A stretch of 64,000 nt of DNA from contig JAIOJX010000025.1 of the NCBI GenBank assembly GCA_022376925.1, positions 183,519,801-183,583,800 of the forward strand. The letters run 5' to 3'. Origin of the DNA: Tragulus kanchil. Lineage: Eukaryota > Chordata > Mammalia > Artiodactyla > Tragulidae. The position numbers and the translations under genes were made by a program. Below the pieces are notes generated by a model. It saw only the letters and a list, made by a program, of their open reading frames with translations, was not told the origin of the DNA and did no database searches. Of this stretch, positions 1 through 9,900 are shown piece after piece; positions within the stretch are counted from its first letter, which is position 1, and the number at the start of each line of letters is the position of its first letter.

Positions 1-109
1 TTCTGATGGATACAAATAGACAATTATCTCCTTTAGAAAGAGATATAATCATTCTACCCATCTATCCTTCAGGCATATTTTCATTCATAGTTTGATAGAC
101 ATTTCAATC

Positions 110-207
110 CTAAAGATGACTTGGGTCCCTGGGTGGGGATCTAGGATCCCACAAGCCATGCAGTGTGGCCAAAACAGGAGAAAAAATAAGATAAAATAAA
201 GTAGAGT
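110..207 (+). mobile_element. CHR-type SINE, 3' part
   Basis: The stretch reads like the body and A-rich tail of a cetartiodactyl CHR SINE: a GGATCTAGGATCCCACAAGCC-like core, a TGTGGCCAAAA end, then an AATAAGATAAAATAAA tail. The tRNA-related head with the polymerase III boxes is mostly missing, so this is a truncated, inactive copy. CHR elements are non-autonomous and depend on L1-type machinery. Confidence 0.6.
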
Positions 208-600
208 CTCATACTTTAAAAAATGTGTCAACTTTCTTAGGTCATCAGGATCATAAACATAATTTGACAATGGATAATAGATACAATCAAGTTTTTCAAA
301 TTCTATTTCAGTTCTGATTCATATACACAAGTTTATGGGGCTTCTGGCACCTCGAAGGGAGGTGATTTTCGCCTCTCATTCTGGGGCAAAACTTTTCACT
401 TTGGAAAACTGTTTTTTTTTTTTTTTAACAAGATCTTCCTTTTAAAGTGTGGAAGCTTATATCAGTGTGTTATTTTCATCACCTCCAACTAGTTTTGGTT
501 TATTCATTTCAACAAACACTCTTCTGTACCAACTGTGGCATCAGGTGTAGCAGTAGGTATCAGAGATAGAAAGATGAAGCTGTTTTAGTCACTTTCTGAG
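208..600. other. Intergenic sequence with a T run and a possible L2 trace
   Basis: No gene is visible. There is a pure T run of about 15 at roughly 412-426. Around 497-600 the text resembles the reverse complement of an L2 3' end (TTTATTCATTTCAACAAAC, then a decayed 'characteristic gained/lost' stretch). That assignment is weak. Confidence 0.4.
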
Positions 601-635
601 GACACTGGCAGCAAGCTTCCAGCCGACTGTCATGT
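601..635. repeat. Arm of a 35-bp dispersed inverted repeat (partner 1135-1169)
   Basis: Positions 601-635 match the reverse complement of 1135-1169 at 32 of 35 positions, and all three differences are transitions. The partner arm lies inside a BovB fragment where the family consensus has no such sequence, so 601-635 is probably the source and 1135-1169 the inverted copy. Confidence 0.8.
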
Positions 636-801
636 GAACAGATGCCCATGAACCATGAAGGCCATGTGAGGTAAGTGTGGGCCACATGTCATAGGCCCAG
701 AGAGGAGGGAGTGATTAATCCTCCAGACGGAATTAGGGAGCAAGAGTGCCTCTGGGGAATGAGCACCGGTGACCGTGGCAGAAAAGGCAAACAAACCCAT
801 C

Positions 802-1331
802 TGTTGCTGTTGTTCAGTCACTAAATAGTGTTCAGCTCTTTGTAACCCCATGGACTGCAGCACACCAGGCTGTCCTGTCCTTCACTATGTCTGCAGTTTG
901 TTCAAACTCATGCCCTTTGTGTGGGTGATGCCATCCAAGTGTCTCATCCTCTGTCATACTCTTCTCTTCCAGCCCTCAGTCTTTTCCAGCATCAGGCTCT
1001 TTTCCATTGAGTTAGCTCTTCCCATCAGATGGACAAAACATTGGAGCTTCAGTGTCAGCAGCAGTCCTTCCAGTGAATATTCAGAGTTGATTTCCTTTAG
1101 GATTGATTGGTTTGATCTCCTTGAAGGCCAAGGGACATGACAGTTGGCTGGAAGTTTGCTGCCAATGTCAAGAGTCTTCTCCAGCACCACAGTTTGAAAG
1201 CATCAGTTCTTTGGTGCTCCACCTTCTTTATGGTCCAATTTCACATCTGGGCATGACTACTGGGAAAACCATAGCTTTGACTATACAGACCTTTGACAGC
1301 AATGTGATCTCTCCACTGTTTGCTAAGAGAT
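802..1331 (-). mobile_element. BovB LINE 3' end, antisense, with a foreign insert
   Basis: Read on the minus strand this is the C-terminal end of BovB ORF2 plus its short 3' tail. The tail end is the GTTGCTGTTGTTCAG start at 802, and the upstream limit is near the ACTACTGGGAAAACCATAGC segment. BovB is an RTE-clade non-LTR retrotransposon whose full ORF2 carries an endonuclease and a reverse transcriptase. Neither catalytic domain is here, so the copy is 5'-truncated and dead. About 30 bp at 1135-1169 interrupt the consensus and are an inverted copy of 601-635. Confidence 0.85.
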
Positions 1332-1391
1332 GCATGACAACTCTGTGCACCCTTTGATTTGTCTTTTTTCCCAAGAGCTTTTTTTTCACAA

Positions 1392-1605
1392 GGACTGTCC
1401 TCACAGCTCAGTCAGTAAAGAATCTCTCCTCAATGCAGGAGACTGGGGTTCAGTTCCTGGCTTGGGAAAATCCCCTGGAGAAGGAAATGGCAACTCACTC
1501 CAGTATTCTTGCCTGGAGAATCCCATGGACAGAGGACCTGGAAGGCTATAGTCCATGGAGGTCACAAAGAATCAGACTTAGGGACTAAAAAACAACAGCA
1601 ACACC
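1392..1605 (+). mobile_element. Bov-tA SINE
   Basis: Shows the tRNA-related head (CAGCTCAGTCAGTAAAGAATC, then the degenerate B box GGGGTTCAGTTCC) followed by the Bov-A body (CCAGTATTCTTGCCTGGAGA, CCCATGGACAGAGGA) and an ACAACAGCAACA tail. Bov-tA is a ruminant SINE whose 3' end is taken from BovB and which is mobilised by it. Confidence 0.85.
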
Positions 1606-1716
1606 TTCTTTGCCTCCTCCAGAATGTGCTTCTTCTACTCACTTCTGATGACATCTGCCAGCAAGTCTTGTATCATAACTATGTTTGTCTCATTTCCCAG
1701 GTGGACAGACTTCTAA

Positions 1717-2288
1717 AATGAGCCCCCAAGATTCTTACTCCCTGGTGGGCACACCCTGCATTATCTCCTTCCCCTGCATGTGAATAGCACTAGATATAGT
1801 GATGGAATGTTGCTTTATGATTATGTCACAGGAGACAGCAGAGAGATTGTGCGGATGTTAATAAAGTCCTTCGACAGATTATGTTCACCAAGAAAGAGAT
1901 TATGCTCAGTGGACCTGACCTAATCAGGTGATTCACGTCAGAGGGAAGGGATTTTCCTGCTGGTCTTCAATATCTTCACGTTGGACAGGGCACCACGGGC
2001 TAGGCAACAGCAGGAGGCTTCAAGAACCTATAAATACCCTTTTATAACAGCAAGCAAGAAAGGAGGAACTCCAGACCTACAACCACAAGGAACTGAATTC
2101 TCCCTATGGTCTCTCACATCTCAGAAGAGGTCACAGTTCCAACTGACATCAATGTCAACCCTGTGAGACCCAGGGCAGAGGATCCGGTTAGACAGTACCT
2201 GGGCTTCTGACCCAAAGGAAATGTGATATAGCAAATGTGTGGGATTTTAAGCTGCTAAATTTGTGGTCATTGGAAAAGGTACAATAGA
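1717..2288 (+). mobile_element. Old LTR-like interspersed repeat (MaLR/MLT1-like)
   Basis: The 3' part carries the recognisable order of an ancient mammalian LTR: CCTGTGAGACCCAGGGCAGAG, then CTTCTGACCCAAAGGAAATG, then TTTTAAGCTGCTAAATTTGT. The 5' part is more decayed. No internal retroviral coding region is present. The family assignment is from memory of the consensus and is tentative. Confidence 0.42.
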
Positions 2289-2529
2289 AAATGAAGTCAC
2301 CCATTCAATAGATAATCTCTAATTTTTTGTACAATATTGAATCCAAATAATTTGGGGATATTTTCCATTGTATTTGGCTCTGAAGTACTTTTGAAGATGA
2401 CCCAAAAGACAAATTTAAATTACATATGGTCTCTATAAACCATGTTACTTCTAGACTCTATCCAATGAAAAAGGATTAAAGAACTGTTAGCTGGACACTG
2501 AATGGAGTCTTGTGTTTTATAAAGAATCA

Positions 2530-2660
2530 AGGGATGCAAATTCAACCCTGGCTCTATCACCACCTAGCCAACTGCCTTGAGTAAGTCAAAGTCAAGTCAG
2601 CTTCTTGGTATGCTTTCTGTTAATGTTAAAATAGCTGCTACTGTTGAGAAATACTCATGG
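2530..2660 (+). mobile_element. MIR fragment
   Basis: Contains the MIR sense-strand order: ATTCAACCCTGGCTCTATCA, then CCTTGAGTAAGTCA, then a decayed 'TTCCTCATCTGTAAAATGG' region. It is an old tRNA-derived SINE fragment common to mammals. Confidence 0.55.
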
Positions 2661-2699
2661 ATGTGCAATATTTACAAATACCATCCTTCCACGGCAAGA

Positions 2700-2903
2700 G
2701 ACAACTCATTGGAAAAGAGCCCGAAGCTGGGAAAATAGAAGGCACAAGGAGAAGAGGACAAGATGGTTGGATGGCATCACTGAGTCAATGGGCATGAATT
2801 TGAGCAGGCTTTGGGAGATGTGGAAGGGCAGGGAAGCCTGGCGTGCTGCAGTTCATGGGGTTGCAAAGAGTTGGACACAACTAAGCAATTGAACTGAACT
2901 GTA
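2700..2903 (+). mobile_element. BovB LINE 3' end with 11-bp target duplication
   Basis: About 200 bp of the ORF2 C-terminus and 3' end of BovB. The frame from 2644 ends in residues such as [20 protein letters not shown] and [12 protein letters not shown], typical of the BovB C-terminus. Flanking direct repeats CCACGGCAAGA (2689-2699) and CCATGGCAAGA (2904-2914) differ by one base and look like the target-site duplication of a severely 5'-truncated insertion. Confidence 0.85.
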
Positions 2904-3661
2904 CCATGGCAAGATACATTTTATGCTCATTTTATAGATGAAAATAGTGAGGTCATAGGTTACTGCAGAACAAAGTCCTAATTTGAAGGTTGTTTGTCTC
3001 ACAGGTCTGGGCTATTAAAGTGAGGACTTCATGTAAGGTTTTCTCTAAATGTCTCATTCTAGAAATATAGACAAAGTGCAATTTCCACAGCACAGGGCCA
3101 GGAGAAGACTCCTCTCCCCTACCTAGAAGGGAGTCACATTTGAGTTCCTGGCAGTACAAACGTGTCCAGGTTTAGACACTGACACACACCCGGCACCCGG
3201 GGAGGGAAACTGCACAGATTTCAGGACTTGTTTACTTAGAGCAAGGGAAAGGAAGTCAGCCATGAACTTTCTGAGCTTCAAAGATGTTCTCAGGGCCCAT
3301 TTGGGAATATGCATAAATCTTCAAATTTATCCAAAATTTAGCAAATTCACAATGACAAATGTAACAGTTCCTCTAAATTGAAGTTCATCTCTTGGCAGTT
3401 TTGGAGGCTTCCACAATGACAAATGAAGTCACCCATTCAATAGATAATCTCTAATTTTTTGTACAATATTGAATCCAAATAATTTGGGGATATTTTCCAT
3501 TGTATTTGGCTCTGAAGTACTTTTGAAGATGACCCAAAAGACAAATTTAAATTACATATGGTCTCTATAAACCATGTTACTTCTAGACTCTATCCAATGA
3601 AAAAGGATTAAAGAACTGTTAGCTGGACACTGAATGGAGTCTTGTGTTTTATAAAGAATCA

Positions 3662-3792
3662 AGGGATGCAAATTCAACCCTGGCTCTATCACCACCTAGC
3701 CAACTGCCTTGAGTAAGTCAAAGTCAAGTCAGCTTCTTGGTATGCTTTCTGTTAATGTTAAAATAGCTGCTACTGTTGAGAAATACTCATGG
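3662..3792 (+). mobile_element. MIR fragment, D1 second copy
   Basis: This is the D1 counterpart of the fragment at 2530-2660, displaced by 1,132 bp. It is not an independent insertion. Confidence 0.55.
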
Positions 3793-3831
3793 ATGTGCAA
3801 TATTTACAAATACCATCCTTCCACGGCAAGA

Positions 3832-4035
3832 GACAACTCATTGGAAAAGAGCCCGAAGCTGGGAAAATAGAAGGCACAAGGAGAAGAGGACAAGATGGTT
3901 GGATGGCATCACTGAGTCAATGGGCATGAATTTGAGCAGGCTTTGGGAGATGTGGAAGGGCAGGGAAGCCTGGCGTGCTGCAGTTCATGGGGTTGCAAAG
4001 AGTTGGACACAACTAAGCAATTGAACTGAACTGTA
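3832..4035 (+). mobile_element. BovB 3' end, D1 second copy
   Basis: Same insertion as 2700-2903 including both flanking 11-mers, so it was duplicated as part of D1 and not inserted twice. Confidence 0.85.
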
Positions 4036-4541
4036 CCATGGCAAGATACATTTTATGCTCATTTTATAGATGAAAATAGTGAGGTCATAGGTTACTGCAG
4101 AACAAAGTCCTAATTTGAAGGTTGTTTGTCTCACAGGTCTGGGCTATTAAAGTGAGGACTTCATGTAAGGTTTTCTCTAAATGTCTCATTCTAGAAATAT
4201 AGACAAAGTGCAATTTCCACAGCACAGGGCCAGGAGAAGACCCCTCTCCCTACCTAGAAGGGAGTCACATTTGAGTTCCTGGCAGTACAAACGTGTCCAG
4301 GTTTAGACACTGACACACACCCGGCACCCGGGGAGGGAAACTGCACAGATTTCAGGACTTGTTTACTTAGAGCAAGGGAAAGGAAGTCAGCCATGAACTT
4401 TCTGAGCTTCAAAGATGTTCTCAGGGCCCATTTGGGAATATGCATAAATCTTCAAATTTATCCAAAATTTAGCAAATTCACAATGACAAATGTAACAGTT
4501 CCTCTAAATTGAAGTTCATCTCTTGGCAGTTTTGGAGGCTT

Positions 4542-4905
4542 GGAGAAAATGCCAGCAAAAAGAACTTGGAAGGAAATAAATCTTTAGATTCTCTGAAAAC
4601 ATAGATAGTTATTATGGAAGACATATGGAGGATCCCATACTGTGCTGAAAAAGAAAATTTATAAATGTCAGCTTTGAGGCAGCAATGTTGGAAGGACTGA
4701 AGCACTCTGCAGTTAACTCTATGGGCAAACTATGCTGGGGGTAGGCATTCCCATGAAGAAAGAATTCTTCTTAACCTGTGCTGTTTCTGGGAGGAATGGA
4801 TGAGGAGAGTGGGGAGGAAGGTTCCAGAATTCAGAGCAACATGTTAGCATTTCCGTTTCTATTTTTAAATGGAAATAGATAACAATTAAGGAACTTTTTT
4901 TTCTT
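4542..4905. other. Single-copy intergenic sequence
   Basis: No gene, RNA or transposon was recognised between the end of D1 and the BovB element. Short A-rich and T-rich stretches are the only structure seen. Confidence 0.5.
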
Positions 4906-5488
4906 GGGCTCCAAAATCTCTATGGATGGTGATGGCAGCCATGAAATTAAAAGACACTTGCTCCTTGGAAGAAAAGCTATGATGAACACAGACATTGCAT
5001 TAAAAAGCAGAGGTATCCACTTTGCTGACAACCATCTGCATAATCAAAGCTATGGTTTTTCCGGTAGTCACATATGGATGAGAGAATTGGACCATAAAGG
5101 AGGCTGAGCGCCAAAGAACTGTTTGAACTGTGGTGTTGGAGAAGACTCTTGGGAGTCCCTTTTACTGCCAGGAGATCAAACCAGTCCATCCTAAAGAAAA
5201 TCAACCCTGAATATTCATTGGAAAGACTGATGCTGAAGCTGAAGTTCCAATACTTTGACCACCCAATGGGAAGAGCTGACACATTGGAAAAGGCTCTGAT
5301 GCTAGGAAGATTCAAGGCAAAAGAAGAAGAGGGTGGCAGAGGTTGAGATGATTGGATGGCATCACTAACTCAATGGACGTGAGTTTGAGCAAAGTCCAGG
5401 AGATAGTGAAGGGCAGAAGGACCTAGTGTGCTGCAGTCCATGGCATTGCAAAGAGTTGGACCGAGCAACTAAATGGCAACAACAACAT
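4906..5488 (+). mobile_element. BovB LINE 3' end
   Basis: One of the longest BovB pieces here. It runs from the CTTGGGCTCCAAAATC block through GCCATGAAATTAAAAGACAC, the C-terminal coding stretch (a frame at 5149 reads RRSNQSILKKINPEYSLERL) and the 3' end, finishing in GGCAACAACAACATTT. Stops and frameshifts break the frame, and the endonuclease and reverse transcriptase domains are absent. Confidence 0.88.
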
Positions 5489-7032
5489 TTTAAAAATTCT
5501 CTGTTTCAAAAAGATGCTGAGAGATGGGATGGAAAATGGACCTCAATATGGACACTGACCCCAAAGGAGGTGAGCTCATCTCTACAGTAGAAACAGTCAA
5601 TAGAATTACCTTTTTCTGGGCTCATAGCAAGGAGGGAATGAGGTACTGCCATCCATTCCTCTCAGCGAATATTAACCATGGGCTCCCACTTCCTCCCGGC
5701 AGGCACTGAGACTGCAGAGGATAACAAGGTCCAGTATTTCCCTCCACGACTTTTCAGATGCTCTTGATTATGAACAGCATTTATAAACTCCAAAGCATGG
5801 TCAAAACGCTTGTCATTTGAGCTCATTCACCAATATAGGAGTTTACTGTTAGACACCTTTGAAAACACCAAGGCAAAATCCACAAAATCTTTTGCCAATG
5901 AGAATATCAGAGCAAGAATTACTTATTTGGGCCTAAAATTGGAATCAGTAACTGTCTTTTTAGACAAAATCACTATGGATGGTGATGGCAGCCATGAAAT
6001 TAAAAGACACTTGCTCCTTGGAAGAAAAGCTATGATGAACACAGACATTGCATTAAAAAGCAGAGGTATCCACTTTGCTGACAACCATCTGCATAATCAA
6101 AGCTATGGTTTTTCCGGTAGTCACATATGGATGAGAGAATTGGACCATAAAGGAGGCTGAGCGCCAAAGAACTGTTTGAACTGTGGTGTTGGAGAAGACT
6201 CTTGGGAGTCCCTTTTACTGCCAGGAGATCAAACCAGTCCATCCTAAAGAAAATCAACCCTGAATATTCATTGGAAAGACTGATGCTGAAGCTGAAGTTC
6301 CAATACTTTGACCACCCAATGGGAAGAGCTGACACATTGGAAAAGGCTCTGATGCTAGGAAGATTCAAGGCAAAAGAAGAAGAGGGTGGCAGAGGTTGAG
6401 ATGATTGGATGGCATCACTAACTCAATGGACGTGAGTTTGAGCAAAGTCCAGGAGATAGTGAAGGGCAGAAGGACCTAGTGTGCTGCAGTCCATGGCATT
6501 GCAAAGAGTTGGACCGAGCAACTAAATGGCAACAACAACATTTTAAAAATTCTCTGTTTCAAAAAGATGCTGAGAGATGGGATGGAAAATGGACCTCAAT
6601 ATGGACACTGACCCCAAAGGAGGTGAGCTCATCTCTACAGTAGAAACAGTCAATAGAATTACCTTTTTCTGGGCTCATAGCAAGGAGGGAATGAGGTACT
6701 GCCATCCATTCCTCTCAGCGAATATTAACCATGGGCTCCCACTTCCTCCCGGCAGGCACTGAGACTGCAGAGGATAACAAGGTCCAGTATTTCCCTCCAC
6801 GACTTTTCAGATGCTCTTGATTATGAACAGCATTTATAAACTCCAAAGCATGGTCAAAACGCTTGTCATTTGAGCTCATTCACCAATATAGGAGTTTACT
6901 GTTAGACACCTTTGAAAAACACCAAGGCAAAAATCCACAAAATCTTTTTTGCCAATGAGAATATCAGAGCAAGAATTACTTATTTGGGCCTAAAAATTGG
7001 AATCAGTAACTGTCTTTTTTAGACAAAATCAC
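4920..7032. repeat. Tandem duplication D2, period about 1,053 bp
   Basis: Copy 1 is 4920-5972 and copy 2 is 5973-7032, directly abutted with no filler. Both sides of the join carry CAAAATC, so the junction has about 7 bp of microhomology. The last 110 bp of copy 1 lack six bases relative to copy 2, all in A or T homopolymer runs. A third copy of this segment (in D3) agrees with copy 2. This marks the end of copy 1 as the noisy one. Confidence 0.95.
5973..6541 (+). mobile_element. BovB 3' end, D2 second copy, cut at the junction
   Basis: Same element as 4906-5488. It starts 14 bp later because the D2 junction removes its first bases. The 5' boundary at 5973 is the duplication junction, not a retrotransposition end. 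Confidence 0.88.
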
Positions 7033-7227
7033 AACTAATATTGGAGGATCTTGATTTTTTCCCCCTTTCTAACTGGGAAGAAATAATATATAAAACTGGA
7101 ATGCAAAGTCAGGGACTGTAGGAAGAGGAACTGTCTCATACACATTCCTCGTTTCCCTGAGGATGGGTCTTCTCTTTGCTTTCCTGAAGGCTTTCAGTGG
7201 GGATGGTGCTAATTAAAGAGTGCCCGG

Positions 7228-7505
7228 TTGGACTTCCCAGTCCCAGCCTTCCCAGTAGTAAAGAATCCACCTTCCAATACAGGAGATGCCAGAGGCGTGG
7301 GTTCCATCCCTAGATCAGGAAGATACCCTGGTGTAGGAAATGGCAACCCATTCCAGTATTCTTGCCTGGGAAATCCCTTGGACAAAGGATCCTGATGGGC
7401 TACAGTCTATGGAGTCACAGAGAATTGGATACGACTGAGCACACACATGTGTGTGCAGCTGCATGTGTGCATGTGCACACACACACACACGTACACACAG
7501 ACACG
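7228..7505 (+). mobile_element. Bov-tA SINE with a (CA)n tail
   Basis: Has the head GCCTTCCCAGTAGTAAAGAA, the B-box-like GTGGGTTCCATCCC, the body CATTCCAGTATTCTTGCCTG and the end GGATACGACTGAGCACACAC. It is followed by an interrupted CA/TG microsatellite to about 7505. The tail of Bov-tA often seeds such CA tracts. Confidence 0.85.
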
Positions 7506-8380
7506 GTTGGCAACAAAGCCCAGAGCGGAGAATGGAGAAAATTCAGTGGAAGCATCAACCATCAACAGATGCAGCAGGACTTCAGGAAAGACATTATGGA
7601 CATCTAAGGGAAAATGCATGACTTCTCAGAACTTCCATAACTAATGCCATTGAGGCAATGCTGAAAAGAAGCCTGGATTTAATAAATCTTTCAATATTTC
7701 CACAGCTGGGCCTGCTTGCATGAGGCTGGTCGACCATTTTCTTAACTAACACAGGGCTGGTCTGACATTAGTTTAACAAGGTAATTATTACAGTAGAAAC
7801 AGTCAATAGAATTACCTTTTTCTGGGCTCATAGCAAGGAGGGAATGAGGTACTGCCATCCATTCCTCTCAGCGAATATTAACCATGGGCTCCCACTTCCT
7901 CCCGGCAGGCACTGAGACTGCAGAGGATAACAAGGTCCAGTATTTCCCTCCACGACTTTTCAGATGCTCTTGATTATGAACAGCATTTATAAACTCCAAA
8001 GCATGGTCAAAACGCTTGTCATTTGAGCTCATTCACCAATATAGGAGTTTACTGTTAGACACCTTTGAAAAACACCAAGGCAAAAATCCACAAAATCTTT
8101 TTTGCCAATGAGAATATCAGAGCAAGAATTACTTATTTGGGCCTAAAAATTGGAATCAGTAACTGTCTTTTTTAGACAAAATCACAACTAATATTGGAGG
8201 ATCTTGATTTTTTCCCCCTTTCTAACTGGGAAGAAATAATATATAAAACTGGAATGCAAAGTCAGGGACTGTAGGAAGAGGAACTGTCTCATACACATTC
8301 CTCGTTTCCCTGAGGATGGGTCTTCTCTTTGCTTTCCTGAAGGCTTTCAGTGGGGATGGTGCTAATTAAAGAGTGCCCGG

Positions 8381-8658
8381 TTGGACTTCCCAGTCCCAGC
8401 CTTCCCAGTAGTAAAGAATCCACCTTCCAATACAGGAGATGCCAGAGGCGTGGGTTCCATCCCTAGATCAGGAAGATACCCTGGTGTAGGAAATGGCAAC
8501 CCATTCCAGTATTCTTGCCTGGGAAATCCCTTGGACAAAGGATCCTGATGGGCTACAGTCTATGGAGTCACAGAGAATTGGATACGACTGAGCACACACA
8601 TGTGTGTGCAGCTGCATGTGTGCATGTGCACACACACACACACGTACACACAGACACG
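8381..8658 (+). mobile_element. Bov-tA SINE with (CA)n tail, D3 second copy
   Basis: Same insertion as 7228-7505, displaced by 1,153 bp. The CA tract has the same length in both copies, which argues that the copies have had almost no time to diverge. Confidence 0.85.
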
Positions 8659-8943
8659 GTTGGCAACAAAGCCCAGAGCGGAGAATGGAGAAAATTCAGT
8701 GGAAGCATCAACCATCAACAGATGCAGCAGGACTTCAGGAAAGACATTATGGACATCTAAGGGAAAATGCATGACTTCTCAGAACTTCCATAACTAATGC
8801 CATTGAGGCAATGCTGAAAAGAAGCCTGGATTTAATAAATCTTTCAATATTTCCACAGCTGGGCCTGCTTGCATGAGGCTGGTCGACCATTTTCTTAACT
8901 AACGCACAGGGCTGGTCTGACATTAGTTTAACAAGGTAATTAT

Positions 8944-9204
8944 CAAGTGAAGAATAGGAGCCGCGCCACTGTGAGCCTGAATAATAATGCTCATAATTAC
9001 TGATTTTGGGCCCATCTTAAAAAAAAATAATAGAGTGCTAAGTACTAAAGCATGCTACAGGAAATTCATTCAGGTATAATGTCTAGAAGTGTGGAGAACT
9101 ATTAAGGACATAATTAGCAGTTTATTTACATAATCAGTCAAACACCATTTATCATGTCTCTTATGGTCCTATTGAAGAGAAGCCAAGCATAGAAACATTT
9201 AGGT
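8944..9204. other. AT-rich single-copy sequence
   Basis: No gene or transposon was recognised. It contains TTTATTTACATAATCAGTCA at about 9121, which includes a forkhead-like TATTTAC core. This is a weak regulatory hint only. Confidence 0.35.
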
Positions 9205-9340
9205 AGGTGGGGAAGATCCCCTGGAAAAGGGAATAGCTACCCACCCCAGGAGTCCTTCCTGGAGAATCCCATGGACAGAGGAGTCTGGTGGGCTAGAGTC
9301 CACCGGGTCGCAGAGAATTGAACACAACTGAGTTAAGATT
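9205..9340 (+). mobile_element. Bov-tA / Bov-A SINE, 3' part
   Basis: Starts inside the element (GGGGAAGATCCCCTGGAAAA) and runs through CTTCCTGGAGAATCCCATGG and GGGTCGCAGAGAATTGAACA to CACAACTGAGTTAAG. The tRNA head is missing. Confidence 0.8.
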
Positions 9341-9629
9341 AACAGAAACATGCAGGCAACCTGGAAAAAGTTGATGATGATTATTTTTTAAAGTTTGAAA
9401 GGTGAACTTTCCTAAATGCCTCAGTTGAACTGTGGACTTTATCAAATGCTAACACTCCTTCCCATATATGACATGATAAACATGTCCAGAGGAGGTGTTA
9501 CTTGGGCAAATACATCTCTCGGGGGGAACTAACTTCAAGTTTTGGAATATAGTCAAAGCTTGCACTAATTCTGAAATAACACACACATTGTCACCCTCTT
9601 ACTGAGAACCATCTTAGGTGGTCTATGTT

Positions 9630-9900
9630 TGGAATATGAGAGTAACGGGGAGATAGCATGTGTGTCTGGGAGGCAATGCACTCTAAAGCATGGCTGACGC
9701 GACGTGAAAGTGAAAGGGAAGTGAAAGTGTTTGTGACGCAGTTGTGTTTGACTCTTTGTGACCCCATGGACTGGAGCCCCCAGGCTCCTCTGTGCAAGGA
9801 ATCCTCCAGGGGATCTTCCCAACCCAGGGATTGAACCCGGGTCTCCCACACTGCAGGTGAATTCTTTACCACCTGAGCCATCTGGAATATGAGAGTAACG
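9630..9900. repeat. Direct repeat flanking a Bov-tA
   Basis: TGGAATATGAGAGTAACG occurs at 9630-9647 and at 9883-9900, immediately on either side of the Bov-tA at 9700-9882. Similarity continues more loosely for about 30 further bases on the right side of each copy. It could be an older local tandem duplication that the SINE entered. The same arrangement is present in D4 copy 2. Confidence 0.7.
9700..9882 (-). mobile_element. Bov-tA SINE with internal deletion, minus strand
   Basis: Reads GAAAGTGAAAGGGAAGTGAA, then TTTGACTCTTTGTGACCCCA, then AACCCAGGGATTGAACCCGG to ACCACCTGAGCCATC. About 50 bp of the usual body (the 'TTCTCCAGGCAAGAATACTG' part) are missing, and so are the last few bases of the head. 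Confidence 0.85.

Larger units (their letters stand above)
2289..4541. repeat. Tandem duplication D1, period about 1,132 bp
   Basis: Copy 1 is 2289-3410 and copy 2 is 3421-4541, separated by a 10-bp filler (3411-3420). The copies are nearly identical; the clearest difference is a rearranged run of C and T near 3108 versus 4240. Both contain a MIR fragment, a BovB 3' end and unassigned sequence. The last 10 bp before copy 2 together with its first bases (CACAATGACAAATG) recreate a 14-mer that also occurs at about 3348 in copy 1. Confidence 0.95.
6636..8943. repeat. Tandem duplication D3, period about 1,153 bp
   Basis: Copy 1 is 6636-7788 and copy 2 is 7789-8943. The copies are nearly identical; a 2-bp difference lies near 7750 versus 8905 (AACACAGG against AACGCACAGG), within 40 bp of the copy 1 end. 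The first 390 bp of D3 are also the last 390 bp of D2, so this stretch exists three times (5583, 6636, 7789). Confidence 0.95.

Noticed and set aside
1717..2288. Endogenous retrovirus with coding potential
   Set aside because: Only LTR-like sequence was seen, with no internal gag, pol or env reading frames.
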